Assembly (NCBI RefSeq): GCF_002104795.1
Contig: NZ_NCXO01000016.1
Coordinates: 1-64,000, forward strand
Direction: 5' to 3'
Length of the DNA: 64,000 nt
From: Mycolicibacillus koreensis
Lineage (GTDB): Bacteria; Actinomycetota; Actinomycetes; Mycobacteriales; Mycobacteriaceae
Shown piece after piece: positions 17,613-27,606 of the stretch. The notes under the pieces are model-generated. The model saw only the letters and a program-made list of their open reading frames with translations. It was not told where the DNA came from and did no database searches. A program made the position numbers and the translations under genes. Numbering within the stretch: the first letter of the stretch is position 1; each line of letters opens with the position of its first letter.

Positions 17613-17698
17613 TGGTGCCAGGTGCAGGATTCGAACCTGCGTAGGCTTACGCCGACGGATTTACAGTCCGCTCCCATTGGCCGCTCGGGCAACCTGGC
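17613..17698 (-). tRNA. tRNA-Tyr (GTA)
   Basis: Reading the minus strand from 17698, the acceptor strand GCCAGGT pairs with ACCTGGC, followed by discriminator A and an encoded CCA at 17615-17613. The anticodon stem-loop is GCGGACTGTAAATCCG, with anticodon GTA at 17664-17662. The long variable arm (a class II tRNA) and the T-loop GGTTCGAATCC agree with bacterial tRNA-Tyr. It is 98 bp upstream of yajQ, in divergent orientation. Confidence 0.97.
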
Positions 17699-17796
17699 GG
17701 GGTGCGCTAAGCAGACTACAACGCGCCCCGACCGCACCCACAAGCGGCCATGGGGGCACCGCGACCGCGACACGCACCGAAAGGGGACCTCATTCC

Positions 17797-18288
17797 ATGG
17801 CGGATTCATCGTTCGACGTCGTCAGCAAGGTGGACCGGCAGGAAGTCGACAACGCCCTCAACCAGGCCGCCAAGGAGCTGGCCACCCGATTCGACTTCCG
17901 CGGCACCGACACCTCGATCGCTTGGAAAGGTGAGGAGGCCGTCGAGTTGAGCAGCTCCACCGAGGAGCGGGTCAAGGCCGCCATCGACGTGTTCAAGGAG
18001 AAGCTGGTGCGCCGCGACATCTCGATGAAGTCGCTGGAGGTCGGTGAACCGCAGGCGTCCGGCAAGGGCTACAAGGTGGTCGGCACCATCAAGCAGGGCA
18101 TCTCCAGCGAGAACGCCAAGAAGATCACCAAGCTCATCCGCGACGAGGGCCCCAAGGGCGTCAAGGCGCAGATTCAGGGCGAGGAGGTGCGGGTGTCGTC
18201 GAAGAAGCGCGACGATCTGCAGTCGGTGATCGCGCTGCTGAAGAAGGCCGACCTCGAGGTGGCGCTGCAGTTCGTCAACTACCGCTGA
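17797..18288 (+). CDS. YajQ family nucleotide-binding protein
   Basis: 163 aa, the normal length for the family. The start ATG 17797 has the Shine-Dalgarno AAAGGGGA 10 nt upstream. The sequence begins [20 protein letters not shown] and has the conserved DFRGTDTSI and [15 protein letters not shown] end. The family has two ferredoxin-like domains and binds nucleotides; some members elsewhere bind c-di-GMP. It corresponds to M. tuberculosis Rv0566c. The convergent baeRF-like gene overlaps its 3' end by 14 bp. Confidence 0.95.
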   Translation: MADSSFDVVSKVDRQEVDNALNQAAKELATRFDFRGTDTSIAWKGEEAVELSSSTEERVKAAIDVFKEKLVRRDISMKSLEVGEPQASGKGYKVVGTIKQGISSENAKKITKLIRDEGPKGVKAQIQGEEVRVSSKKRDDLQSVIALLKKADLEVALQFVNYR

Positions 18289-19387
18289 CCGGCGCGAACC
18301 GCAGGATCGCGGCGAGTTCGCCGCCGTCGGGGATGTCGGCGCGGCGCACCGCCAGCACCCGGGCTCCGGCGAGCAGCGCGCGCCGGGCGATCTCGTCGAC
18401 CAGCCCGTACCCGGTGTCCCCGGTCTCCAGTGACACCGCCCCGGTCTCCGGGTCGATCGCCCCGGCGACCACGGTGTCCATGTCGATGAGCATGGTGGCG
18501 ATCTGGCCGTAGGTGGCCGCCCGCGCGGCGTCGGCGAGGTCGGTCAGGGCTCGGCCCTGCGCGCGGCGCTCGGCGAAGACCCGGTGCCACTGCTCGATCT
18601 GGTCGGCGTAGAAGCGGTCGAGCACCGGGCGGGCGTCGGCGGCCAGCTGGCCCGCCGAGCGGGTTTCGGGGCTGCCGGTCAGCGTCTCGGCCACCAGCCC
18701 CGGGTAGGAGTTGACCTCCCGGTAGGTGGAGGCGATCGGCTCGGCCGCCGCGAGGATCAGCGGCAGCGTCCCGTCGGGCAGCACCGCACGCAGGGCCCGG
18801 TCGATCGCCCGCGCGTACTGGCGCACCCGCACCTGGCGTTGGTCGGAGCCCGACAGGCCCCCGAACTCGCTGCGGCCGGTGATCGCCGAGCGTCCGGCGT
18901 GGTCGGCAGCACTGGTGGGCAGATCCGGCACGGCCAGTTCCCGGGCGGGAGCGTCGCCGGACAGCTCGATGAGCCGCACCGAGTTCTCCGCCAACGCCAG
19001 GATGAACGCGCTCTGCGGAAAGGTCGTCGCCCGCAGCAGCGGCTTGAGGTGCAGCCGGTCGGCGACCACTTCGACGGCGGTGAGCCGGTTGGGCAGCCGG
19101 TAGGTCAACACCCCGTCGGTGGTGGCGTAGACCACCAGCGAACGGGACTGGTGGCGCCAGAAATCCGGGTCGGTGAACTCGACGAACCCCTCGGCGAAGA
19201 TCTGTCGCTCCCCGTCGTCGGTGATGCTCTGCAGCGCCGCCCTGGTCTGGTTACGAAACGCGGTCACCGGCGCGTCGGGATGTTGCGGCTTGCCCTCGGT
19301 GGGCGTCACGATCGTCACGCAGGTCCGCCCGTGCACCGATGCGAGGACCTCGATCTCACGGACTCCGGGAAAATCGTTGTGCAACAT
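18275..19387 (-). CDS. baeRF (archaeo-eukaryotic release factor-like) family 3 protein
   Basis: 370 aa from ATG 19387, preceded by a clear AGGAGG Shine-Dalgarno. The middle and C-terminal parts follow the bacterial eRF1-like (baeRF) pattern, with [19 protein letters not shown] and a late [14 protein letters not shown] strand. Members of this group are often labelled hypothetical or chemotaxis proteins and are thought to act on ribosomes or RNA; no experiment supports a specific role here. It converges on yajQ with a 14-bp overlap and diverges from the monooxygenase gene. Confidence 0.65.
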   Translation of the reverse strand: MLHNDFPGVREIEVLASVHGRTCVTIVTPTEGKPQHPDAPVTAFRNQTRAALQSITDDGERQIFAEGFVEFTDPDFWRHQSRSLVVYATTDGVLTYRLPNRLTAVEVVADRLHLKPLLRATTFPQSAFILALAENSVRLIELSGDAPARELAVPDLPTSAADHAGRSAITGRSEFGGLSGSDQRQVRVRQYARAIDRALRAVLPDGTLPLILAAAEPIASTYREVNSYPGLVAETLTGSPETRSAGQLAADARPVLDRFYADQIEQWHRVFAERRAQGRALTDLADAARAATYGQIATMLIDMDTVVAGAIDPETGAVSLETGDTGYGLVDEIARRALLAGARVLAVRRADIPDGGELAAILRFAPVSGS

Positions 19388-19529
19388 CTGCCGCCTCCTT
19401 CGGGGCCGACGACGGGAAAAACCCCGCCTGCCTTCGACCATAGCCATCTCGTCGCTGCGACTTGTGGCCCAAACACCGCCGGGGTGCCTATCGTGGTGAT
19501 CGAGACCACACCCGGAAGTGAGGACCGCG

Positions 19530-21047
19530 ATGACGGTGACACGCCAGCCCGCCCCCGAGCAGACCGGCGACGGCGGCGACGGTGGCGACTGCCTCGACGT
19601 GCTGATCGTCGGCGCCGGCATCTCCGGGATCGGTGCGGCCTACCGCATCACCGAACGCAACCCGGCCGCCCGCTACGTGATCGTGGAGCGGCGCGCCCGC
19701 ATCGGCGGCACCTGGGACCTGTTCCGCTACCCGGGTGTGCGGTCGGACTCCAGCATCTTCACCCTGTGCTTCCCCTACGAGCCGTGGACCCGCCCGGAAG
19801 GGGTCGCCGACGGCGACAAGATCCGCGAGTACCTGGCCGCGACCGCCCAAAAGTACGGCATCGACGAGCACATCGAATTCGACAGCGAAGTGCTCGCCGC
19901 CGACTGGGATTCGACCACCGACACCTGGGCGGTGCAGGTCAGCCACAACGGTCAACAGCGCACCTACCGGGCCCGGTTCGTGTTCTTCGGATCCGGCTAC
20001 TACAACTACGACCACGGCTACACCCCGGATTTCCCCGGCGCCGATCAGTTCAGCGGCACCGTGGTGCACCCCCAGCACTGGCCGGAGGACCTCGACCACA
20101 CCGGCAAACGGGTGGTGGTGATCGGCAGTGGGGCCACAGCGGTCTCGCTGATCCCCGCGCTGGCGCAGAAAGCTGCCCACGTCACCATGCTGCAGCGCTC
20201 CCCCACCTATCTGATCTCGGCGTCACGGTTTAGTCCGTTCGCTGACGTTCTGCGAAAAGTGTTGCCGCGGAGGCTCGCCCACCCGATCATCCGGCTGCGC
20301 AACGCGGTGTTCGAGGGCATCATCTGGGTGTTGGCCCGCAAGACCCCGCCGCTTTTGAAGTGGCTGCTGCGCCGTCAGGCGATCACCAACCTGCCGCCCG
20401 GCTACGCCGTCGACGTGCATTTCAAACCCCGCTACCAGCCGTGGGACCAACGGCTGTGCCTGATCCCCGATGCCGACCTGTACACCGCGATCAGCGAGGG
20501 CCGCGCCGACGTGGTCACCGACCGCATCGAGCGATTCGACGCCGACGGCATCACGCTGCAGTCCGGCGCCCACCTCGACGCCGACATCATCGTCACCGCC
20601 ACCGGCCTGCAGCTGCAGGCACTCGGCGGGGTGCGGATCTCACTGGACGGCACCGAGATCAAACCCGCCGACCGGTTCGTCTACAAAGCCCACATGCTCG
20701 AGGACGTCCCCAACCTGTTCTGGTGCGTCGGCTACACCAACGCCTCCTGGACGTTGCGCGCCGACATGACTGCGCGGGCGACGGCGAAACTGGTGGAGCA
20801 CATGCGCACCCGCGGCTACACCCACGCCTATCCGCATCTGGGCGGTGAGCCGATGCCGGAGAAACCGGCCTGGGACATCCAGGCCGGGTATGTGCTGCGC
20901 GCGCTGCACGCACTGCCGAAATCAGGCACCAAGCGGCCGTGGAATGTTCGGCAGAACTATTTCGCCGACGCACTGGACTACCGGTTCGACCGCATCGACG
21001 AGGCGATGGTGTTCGGACGCTGCGCTCAACCGGCGTTGGCCGGTTGA
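19530..21047 (+). CDS. Flavin-containing Baeyer-Villiger-type monooxygenase
   Basis: 505 aa from ATG 19530, preceded by GAAGTGAGGA. FAD-binding GAGISG at 28-33, the BVMO-like fingerprint FSGTVVHPQHWP at 174-185, and the NADPH-binding GSGATA at 199-204. These enzymes insert oxygen next to ketones or oxidise heteroatoms with NADPH and O2. It corresponds in place to M. tuberculosis Rv0565c, a monooxygenase that activates thioamide drugs to some extent. The following carboxyltransferase gene starts at or right after its stop. Confidence 0.92.
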   Translation: MTVTRQPAPEQTGDGGDGGDCLDVLIVGAGISGIGAAYRITERNPAARYVIVERRARIGGTWDLFRYPGVRSDSSIFTLCFPYEPWTRPEGVADGDKIREYLAATAQKYGIDEHIEFDSEVLAADWDSTTDTWAVQVSHNGQQRTYRARFVFFGSGYYNYDHGYTPDFPGADQFSGTVVHPQHWPEDLDHTGKRVVVIGSGATAVSLIPALAQKAAHVTMLQRSPTYLISASRFSPFADVLRKVLPRRLAHPIIRLRNAVFEGIIWVLARKTPPLLKWLLRRQAITNLPPGYAVDVHFKPRYQPWDQRLCLIPDADLYTAISEGRADVVTDRIERFDADGITLQSGAHLDADIIVTATGLQLQALGGVRISLDGTEIKPADRFVYKAHMLEDVPNLFWCVGYTNASWTLRADMTARATAKLVEHMRTRGYTHAYPHLGGEPMPEKPAWDIQAGYVLRALHALPKSGTKRPWNVRQNYFADALDYRFDRIDEAMVFGRCAQPALAG

Positions 21048-21055
21048 GCAGCGGC

Positions 21056-22600
21056 GTGGCGCCCGGCGACGGCGACGATCTGGCCGAGCTGTACCGGCGT
21101 CGGGCTTTCACCGAGGACGCCGCCCGCGCCGATGCGGTCACCCGCCGTCACGCCGCGGGCGGACGCAGCGCGCGGGAGAACATCGCCGACCTCATCGATG
21201 CGGGTTCGCTGGTCGAGTACGGGCGGCTGGCCACCGCCGCCCAGGAGCAGCGACTCTCGGTCGAGGAGCTGATGGCGCGCAGCCCCGCCGACGGCCTGAT
21301 CGGCGGGCTGGCCCGCATCGACGGCGCCCAGTGCGCGGTATTGAGCTACGACTATCTGGTGATGGCCGGCACCCAGGGTCTTCGCGGGCACCACAAATCC
21401 GATCGACTTCTGGCGACGGTGGCTCGGTTGCGTTGCCCCACCGTATTTTTCACCGAGGGTGGCGGGGGAAGACCCAACGACACCGACTATCCGGCGGTCT
21501 CCGCCCTGGATGTGCGGACGTTCGCACTGTGGGCGAAGCTCTCCGGTGTGGCGCCGCGCATCGCGATCAGCGCGGGTCCGTGTTTCGCCGGCAACGCGGT
21601 GCTCGCCGCGAGCGCCGACGTACTCATCGCCACCGAGAACACCACCCTGGGGGTGGCCGGGCCGGTGATGCTGGCCGCCGGCGGCCTCGGCGAGCACCGC
21701 GCCGAGGAGTTGGGGCCGGTCTCGGTGATGGCCCCCAACGGGGTCATCGACGCGGTGGTGCCCGACGAGGCCGCCGCGGTCGCGCTGGCCCGCACCCTCG
21801 TCGGGTATTTCGCCGGGGACCGCCCCGCCGGGCCGGTCGCCGACCAGACCGCGCTGCGTGCGGTGATCCCCGCGCGTGAACGCACCCCGTTCGACGTGCG
21901 CCCGGTGATCACCACGATCTGCGACACCGGCACCGTCACCGTGCTGCGCGAGCAGTTCGCCCCGGAGCTGGTCACCGCGTTCGGGCGCATCGAGGGCCGC
22001 CCGGTGGGGTTTTTGGCCAACCAGACGCTGCGCATGGCCGGGGCGCTCACCGCCGACGCCTCGGATAAGGCGGCCCGGTTCCTGCAGCTGTGCGACGCGT
22101 TCGGCATTCCGGTGGTCTCGCTGGTCGACACCCCCGGCATCATGGGCGGGCCCGACGCCGAGCGGACCGCGGTGCTGCGGCACTCCGCGCGGGTGCTCGC
22201 CGCCGCCGCTCGCCTGCAGGTGCCGCTGATCGGGGTGGTGCTGCGCCGCGGCTACGGACTCGGCGCCCAGGCGATGCTCGGTGGGTCCACCCAGGAGCCG
22301 CTGCTCACCGTGGCCTGGCCGTCGGCGCACATGGGCCCGATGGGCCTGGAGGGGGCGGTGCGGCTGTCGCTGCGAAAACAGCTCGCCGAACTCGACGATC
22401 CCGCCGCCGCCGAGCAGCTGGTCCGCGAGGCCACCGCCGCCTACCGCGAACGGGTCACCGGGTTCAACGTCGCGCGGGCATTCGAGATCGACGACGTCAT
22501 CGACCCGGCCGAGACCCGGTCGGTGATCGCCGCGACGCTGGCCGCCGCCGCCGGCCGCGACGGGTTCTTCGGCAGCGGACGCGTCGTCGACACCTGGTGA
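21056..22600 (+). CDS. Acyl-CoA carboxylase carboxyltransferase (beta) subunit
   Basis: 514 aa from GTG 21056; a TTG at 21044 overlapping the previous stop (TTGA) is an alternative. Two crotonase-fold halves are visible. The first carries LSYDYLVMAGTQGLRGHHKSDRL-type residues and GPCFAGNAVLAASADV; the second carries VSLVDTPGIMGGPDAE and RRGYGLGAQAMLGG, which form the acyl-CoA and carboxybiotin sites in AccD/PccB proteins. The partner biotin carboxylase is not nearby. Probably translationally coupled to the monooxygenase. The acyl substrate is unknown. Confidence 0.88.
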   Translation: MAPGDGDDLAELYRRRAFTEDAARADAVTRRHAAGGRSARENIADLIDAGSLVEYGRLATAAQEQRLSVEELMARSPADGLIGGLARIDGAQCAVLSYDYLVMAGTQGLRGHHKSDRLLATVARLRCPTVFFTEGGGGRPNDTDYPAVSALDVRTFALWAKLSGVAPRIAISAGPCFAGNAVLAASADVLIATENTTLGVAGPVMLAAGGLGEHRAEELGPVSVMAPNGVIDAVVPDEAAAVALARTLVGYFAGDRPAGPVADQTALRAVIPARERTPFDVRPVITTICDTGTVTVLREQFAPELVTAFGRIEGRPVGFLANQTLRMAGALTADASDKAARFLQLCDAFGIPVVSLVDTPGIMGGPDAERTAVLRHSARVLAAAARLQVPLIGVVLRRGYGLGAQAMLGGSTQEPLLTVAWPSAHMGPMGLEGAVRLSLRKQLAELDDPAAAEQLVREATAAYRERVTGFNVARAFEIDDVIDPAETRSVIAATLAAAAGRDGFFGSGRVVDTW

Positions 22601-22647
22601 GCCACGGCCAGTTTGCCAACCCGCCGGTATAGGACGGCGGACCCCAA

Positions 22648-22653
22648 TACGCT
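22648..22653 (+). promoter_or_regulatory. -10 box before gpsA
   Basis: TACGCT ends 7 nt before the ATG at 22661, matching the leaderless arrangement seen at other genes in this window. Confidence 0.4.
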
Positions 22654-22660
22654 GATCGAC

Positions 22661-23686
22661 ATGTCAGCTGCCATCCGCACACCGAAGGTCGTCGTTCTCG
22701 GCGGGGGATCCTGGGGCACCACCGTCGCCTCCATCTGCGCGCGCCGCGGCCCGACGCTGCAGTGGGTGCGCTCGCAGGAGACCGCCGAGGACATCAACAC
22801 CAACCACCGCAACTCCCGTTATCTGGGTGAGGAGGTGGTGCTCAGCGACACCCTTCGGGCCACCACCGACTTCACCGAGGCCGCCCGCTGCGCCGACGTC
22901 ATCGTGATGGGCGTGCCCTCCCACGGCTTCCGCGGGGTGCTCACCGAACTCGCCGCCGAGCTGCGCCCCTGGGTGCCGGTGGTGTCGTTGGTCAAGGGCC
23001 TCGAGCAGGGCACCAACATGCGGATGTCCCAGATCGTCGAAGAGGTGCTGCCGGGCCATCCCGCCGGGATCCTGGCCGGACCCAACATCGCCCGCGAGGT
23101 CGCCGAGGGCTTCGCCGCGGCGGCGGTGCTGGCGATGCCCGACCAGCATCTGGCGGCGAACCTGGCGGGGCTGTTCCGCACCAAACGGTTCCGCACCTAC
23201 ACCACCGACGACGTGGTGGGTGTGGAGATGGCCGGGGCGCTGAAGAACGTCTACGCGATCTCGGTGGGCATGGGCTATTCGCTGGGGATCGGGGAGAACA
23301 CCCGCGCGATGGTGATGGCGCGGGCGGTGCGCGAGATGTCCAAGCTCGGCGAGGCGATGGGCGGGCAGCGCGACACGTTCGCCGGGCTGGCCGGTATGGG
23401 TGATCTCATCGTCACCTGCACCAGCAAGCGCAGCCGCAACCGCCACGTCGGCGAGCAGCTCGGGTCGGGCAAGACCGTCGAGGAGATCATCGCGGCGATG
23501 AACCAGGTCGCCGAAGGGGTCAAGGCGGCCAGCGTGGTCATGGAGTTCGCCGGCAAGTACGGGTTGAACATGCCCATCGCCCGGGAGGTCGACGGGGTGA
23601 TCAACCACGGCTCCACCGTCGAGCAGGCCTACCGCGGGCTGATCGCCGAAACCCCGGGCCACGAGGTGTACGGCAGCGGTTTCTAG
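22661..23686 (+). CDS. gpsA: Glycerol-3-phosphate dehydrogenase [NAD(P)+]
   Basis: 341 aa. It reduces dihydroxyacetone phosphate to sn-glycerol 3-phosphate for phospholipid synthesis. The N-terminal Rossmann motif is GGGSWGT (14-20). Conserved GpsA features follow: KGLEQGTNMRMSQ, LAGPNIAREVAEG, GALKNVYAISVGMGYSLG and GLAGMGDLIVTC. Corresponds to gpdA1 (Rv0564c). It converges with the sensor kinase gene, overlapping by 4 bp. Confidence 0.96.
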   Translation: MSAAIRTPKVVVLGGGSWGTTVASICARRGPTLQWVRSQETAEDINTNHRNSRYLGEEVVLSDTLRATTDFTEAARCADVIVMGVPSHGFRGVLTELAAELRPWVPVVSLVKGLEQGTNMRMSQIVEEVLPGHPAGILAGPNIAREVAEGFAAAAVLAMPDQHLAANLAGLFRTKRFRTYTTDDVVGVEMAGALKNVYAISVGMGYSLGIGENTRAMVMARAVREMSKLGEAMGGQRDTFAGLAGMGDLIVTCTSKRSRNRHVGEQLGSGKTVEEIIAAMNQVAEGVKAASVVMEFAGKYGLNMPIAREVDGVINHGSTVEQAYRGLIAETPGHEVYGSGF

Positions 23687-25119
23687 CCGAGCGGCAGCCG
23701 CACCCGGAACACGGTGTGCCCGCCGGTGGATTCGGCCGCCACGGTGCCGTGATGGGCTTCGGCGATCGCCGCCACGATCGGCAGTCCCAGCCCCGCGCCC
23801 TGGGCGTGCCGGGAGCGCGCGGCGTCGGCCTGCACGAACCGGTCGAACAGATGCGGCAGCAGCGCCGGTTCGATGGCCGGCCCGTCGTCGGTGACGGTCA
23901 CCTCGGCGTGGGTGGCGTCGACGGTGACCGCAGCGGTCACCGTCACCCCGGCCGGGGTGTGCACCCGCGCGTTGGACAACAGGTTGGCGACCAGTTGCAG
24001 TAGCCGGTCCCGGTCCCCGCTGACGCGCACCGGAGCCTCGGGCAGGTCGGTGACCCACCGGTGGTCGGGGCCGGCGACCGCGGCGTCGCCGACGGCGTCG
24101 CTGACCAGGTCGGTCAGCTCCACGTCCTCGGTGCGCAGGTCCTGGCGTTCGTCCAGCCGGGACAGCAGCAGCAGGTCCTCCACCAGCGTCACCATCCGGT
24201 GTGCCTCGGCTTCGATGCGTCCCAGCGCGTGTTCGCTGGTGGCCGGCAGCGTCGCGCTGTCCTGGCGGGTCAGTTCCGCATAGCCCTGGATGACCGCCAG
24301 CGGGGTGCGCAGTTCATGGCTGATGTCGGCGAGGAACCGGCGGGTGCGCCGCTCGGCGCCGGCGAGTTCGGCCAGCGCGGCGTCGACGTTCTCCAACAGC
24401 AGGTTCAGCGTCTGGCCGACCACGCCGACCTCACTGGCCGGGTCGGTGTCGCGCACCCGGGTGGTGATGCGGTGGTCGGGGTCGGCCAGCGGCAACGCGG
24501 CGACGTCGGCGGCGGTGGCCGCCACCCGGCGCAGCGGCCGCAGGGCGTAGCCGATCACCGCGATCGTGCCGAGCGCGGTGATCACCAGGGCGACCGCCAC
24601 CAGCGCCGCCACCAGCAGGATCTTGGTGGTCAGCAGCGCACTCGAGCGGGTCAGCGAGATCCCGGCGACCAGCCGGTGCCCGTCGACGGTGCGGCTTTGC
24701 ACCCGGTAGTCCCCGGCGGACCCGAGGGAGACGGTGTGCGCGACGCCGTCGGTCCACTGCTGGGCCTGCAACGCGGCGGTGAGATCGGGGCCGGCGGGGC
24801 GGGCCTCACCGTCGGCGAACACCGCCGAGTTGACCACGGTGTCGTCGTCGAGCACCGCGATCAGGTTGCCCGGGCCCTGTCCGACGAAATGGGTGAGCGG
24901 CTCGTCGGCGGCGCGTTCGCGACGCTGCGCGAAGGCGTGGCTGAACGCGGCCAGCGACCGCGACACCTCCGCGTCGTTCATCGTGGTCACGTAGCTGCGC
25001 AGGCTCAGCGCCGAGAACACACCGAGGGCGAGGACCACCACGCTGACCACCGCGCAGACCCCGACGACCAGTTGGGTGCGCACCGACCTCGGCCACCGGA
25101 ACCGCCACCGCGGGCTCAT
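23683..25119 (-). CDS. Two-component sensor histidine kinase
   Basis: 478 aa. Membrane helices at about 17-37 and 167-190 enclose an exported sensor domain of about 125 residues. A HAMP linker follows (about 190-245), then the H-box FLADISHELRTPLAVIQGY with the phospho-acceptor His268, N-box (NLLSNARVHTPAG) and the G-boxes DDGPAIEP and GAGLGLPIV. The ATG at 25119 overlaps the response-regulator stop (ATGA). The signal sensed is unknown. Confidence 0.94.
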   Translation of the reverse strand: MSPRWRFRWPRSVRTQLVVGVCAVVSVVVLALGVFSALSLRSYVTTMNDAEVSRSLAAFSHAFAQRRERAADEPLTHFVGQGPGNLIAVLDDDTVVNSAVFADGEARPAGPDLTAALQAQQWTDGVAHTVSLGSAGDYRVQSRTVDGHRLVAGISLTRSSALLTTKILLVAALVAVALVITALGTIAVIGYALRPLRRVAATAADVAALPLADPDHRITTRVRDTDPASEVGVVGQTLNLLLENVDAALAELAGAERRTRRFLADISHELRTPLAVIQGYAELTRQDSATLPATSEHALGRIEAEAHRMVTLVEDLLLLSRLDERQDLRTEDVELTDLVSDAVGDAAVAGPDHRWVTDLPEAPVRVSGDRDRLLQLVANLLSNARVHTPAGVTVTAAVTVDATHAEVTVTDDGPAIEPALLPHLFDRFVQADAARSRHAQGAGLGLPIVAAIAEAHHGTVAAESTGGHTVFRVRLPLG

Positions 25120-25886
25120 CGCGGCGGTCGCAGCAGGTAGCCGACGCCGCGCACGGTGTGGATCATCGCGTCGCGCTCGGCGTCGATCTTCCTGCGCAGG
25201 TAGGAGATGTAGAGGTCGACGATGCCGGTCTTGCCGTTGAACCCGTAATTCCACACCTGTTCGAGGATCTCGGTGCGACTCAACGCCCGATTCGGGTTGC
25301 TCATCATGAAGCGCAACAAGTCGAATTCTGTTGCGGTCAGGGATATCTGATCGCCGTCGCGGGTGACCTCGCGGCTCGCACCGTCGAGCACCAGGGTGCC
25401 GACGATCAGCCGCTCGGGCACCGGGTTGCCCAGCAGTGCCGAGCGGCGCAGCAGCCCGCGCAACCGGGCGACCAGTTCTTCGAGGCTGAACGGCTTGGTC
25501 ATGTAGTCGTCGGCCCCGGCGGTCAGCCCACTGACCCGGTCCATCACCGAATCCCGTGCGGTGAGAAGCAGTGTGGGGAGATAGGATTCGGATTCGCGTA
25601 CTCGCTGCAGCACCTGCATGCCGTCGATGTCGGGCAGCATGATGTCGAGCACCAGGACGTCGTGGTCTCCGGCGCTGATCTGGTGCAGCGCCTCGCGGCC
25701 GTCGCGGGCGACGTCGACCTCCCAGCCCTCGTACTGCAGAGCCCGTTCGACCAGGCTGGTCAGGTCGGGTTCGTCGTCGACCAACAGGACCCGGATCGGT
25801 GAGCCGTCGGGGCGATGCATGCGGGGCAGGCGCCCCAGGATGGCCTGCCGCCGGTGCTGCCCGCCGTCCGGCGGTGCGGTTGCCAT
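25116..25886 (-). CDS. OmpR-family response regulator
   Basis: 256 aa. An unusual 30-residue N-terminal extension precedes the receiver domain. The receiver has the acidic pair in LLVDDEPD, the phospho-acceptor Asp81 in VLDIMLPDIDG and the TKPFSLEEL loop. The C-terminal winged helix (about 155-254) has LTATEFDLLRFMMSNPNRAL and VRGVGYLLRPPR. It resembles the TcrX/TrcR type of mycobacterial regulators, but I cannot assign a specific orthologue. First gene of a two-gene operon with the kinase, coupled by a 4-bp overlap. Confidence 0.94.
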   Translation of the reverse strand: MATAPPDGGQHRRQAILGRLPRMHRPDGSPIRVLLVDDEPDLTSLVERALQYEGWEVDVARDGREALHQISAGDHDVLVLDIMLPDIDGMQVLQRVRESESYLPTLLLTARDSVMDRVSGLTAGADDYMTKPFSLEELVARLRGLLRRSALLGNPVPERLIVGTLVLDGASREVTRDGDQISLTATEFDLLRFMMSNPNRALSRTEILEQVWNYGFNGKTGIVDLYISYLRRKIDAERDAMIHTVRGVGYLLRPPR

Positions 25887-26064
25887 GGCGACATTCTTCC
25901 GGCCCGATCGACAATCGCCAATCCGTTCACGAAGAATTAACCTTGACCGGCGGTTTTGTGGCGTGTCTCACCGCGCGTATGTGAGTTTTCTATGCATCGT
26001 CGGCACCGGTTTGCCCACCGGATTCGCGCGCCCTTAGCGTCGCAGAAAAGCGCCCGGGAAATGC

Positions 26065-27606
26065 TTGGCGCACAGTCTGATTACCAGATCAAGGGAGACT
26101 CTCATTCTGCAGGTTGAGCACCGCACCCAGACGGCGACGGGCTCAGCGTCGACCGATCGGCTCAGAGCGATTCTGCGCTACGACCTTCCGGCGTCGCTGG
26201 TGGTCTTCCTCGTCGCGCTGCCGCTGTCGTTGGGGATCGCCGTGGCCTCCGACGCCCCGGTGTTGGCGGGGCTGATCTCGGCGATCGTCGGCGGTGTCGT
26301 CGCCGGCGCACTCGGTGGGTCGGTGGTCCAGGTCAGCGGACCGGCAGCCGGGCTCACCGTGATCGTGGCCGGGCTGGTCGCCCAGTTCGGCTGGGCGGTG
26401 ACCTGTGCGATCACCGTGGCCGCCGGGGTGCTGCAGGTGATCTTCGGGCTGAGCCGGGTGGCGCGCGCCGCCTTGGCGATCTCGCCGTTCGTCGTGCACG
26501 CCATGCTGGCCGGCATCGGGATCACCATCGCCTTGCAGCAGGCCCATGTACTGCTCGGCGGAGAGTCGGCGAGTTCGGCGTGGGCCAACCTGGTCGGGCT
26601 GCCCGCCGCCGTCGCGGATGCGAGTCCCGTCAGCGTCGTGCTGGGCACCCTGGTGATCGCGATCATGGTCGGCTGGGGCCGGCTGCCGGGGCTCGCATCG
26701 CGCATCCCCGGCCCGCTGGTGGCGATCGTGGCGGTCACGGCGCTGTCGCTGGCGGTGCCGGTCGAGGTGACCCGCATCCGGCTGGACGGTTCGCTGCTCG
26801 ACGCGATCGCCCTGCCGTCACTGCCCGACGGGCACTGGGGCGCGTTCGCGGTGGGGGTGCTCACCGTCGCGTTGATCGCCAGCATCGAGAGTCTGCTGTC
26901 GGCGGTGGCGGTGGACCGGATGCACACCGGTCCGCGCACCGACTTCAACCGGGAACTGATCGGGCAGGGCTCGGCGAACATCGTCGCGGGCAGTCTCGGC
27001 GGATTGCCGATCACCGGGGTGATCGTGCGCAGCGCCACCAACGTCGGCGCGGGCGCACGCACGCGGGCGTCGGCGATCATGCACGGGGTGTGGGTGTTGC
27101 TGTTCGCGGTGCCGTTCTGCGCGCTGATCGAACAGATCCCGACCGCGGCGCTGGCCGGGCTGCTGATCGTCATCGGGGCGCGGCTAGTCAAACCCGGCGA
27201 CATCCGCACCGCCGCCCGCACCGGCAACCTCACCGTCTACCTGGTGACCCTCGCCGGGGTGGTGTTCATCAACCTGCTCGCCGGGGTGCTCATCGGGCTG
27301 GCGCTGGCGATCATCCTGACCGGCTGGCAGGTGGTGCGCGCGAAGGTCAGCACCGAACAACTCGACGACACCGAGTGGCGGCTGCGCATCGAAGGCGCCT
27401 GCACCTTCTTGTCACTGCCCCAGTTGACCGCCGCCCTCGCCGCACTGCCGCCGGGCACAACGGTCTACGTCGAGGTGTCAACGATCGTGTTCGACCACGC
27501 CGCCCAGGACGCCCTCGACGATTGGCAACACCAGCACTGCGTTCGCGGTGGCACCGTCCACCGCAGCACCGGCGCCGCCGTTGCGGTCAGTCAGCTTCAA
27601 TGCTGA
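26065..27606 (+). CDS. SulP-family anion transporter with C-terminal STAS-like domain
   Basis: Up to 513 aa. About 11-12 membrane segments of the SulP/SLC26 family, with the signature near LPLSLGIAVASDAPVLAGL and SGPAAGLTVIVAGL, and VDRMHTGPRTDFNRELIGQG; a short STAS-like domain forms the last 80 residues. Members carry sulfate, bicarbonate or other anions; the ion here cannot be told. The open frame begins with TTG 26065 without a good ribosome site. A strong AAGGGAG at 26091-26097 lies within the frame and would place initiation at ATT 26104 or CTG 26107, a non-canonical start. The 3' end overlaps the XRE gene by 20 bp. Confidence 0.85.
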   Translation: MAHSLITRSRETLILQVEHRTQTATGSASTDRLRAILRYDLPASLVVFLVALPLSLGIAVASDAPVLAGLISAIVGGVVAGALGGSVVQVSGPAAGLTVIVAGLVAQFGWAVTCAITVAAGVLQVIFGLSRVARAALAISPFVVHAMLAGIGITIALQQAHVLLGGESASSAWANLVGLPAAVADASPVSVVLGTLVIAIMVGWGRLPGLASRIPGPLVAIVAVTALSLAVPVEVTRIRLDGSLLDAIALPSLPDGHWGAFAVGVLTVALIASIESLLSAVAVDRMHTGPRTDFNRELIGQGSANIVAGSLGGLPITGVIVRSATNVGAGARTRASAIMHGVWVLLFAVPFCALIEQIPTAALAGLLIVIGARLVKPGDIRTAARTGNLTVYLVTLAGVVFINLLAGVLIGLALAIILTGWQVVRAKVSTEQLDDTEWRLRIEGACTFLSLPQLTAALAALPPGTTVYVEVSTIVFDHAAQDALDDWQHQHCVRGGTVHRSTGAAVAVSQLQC

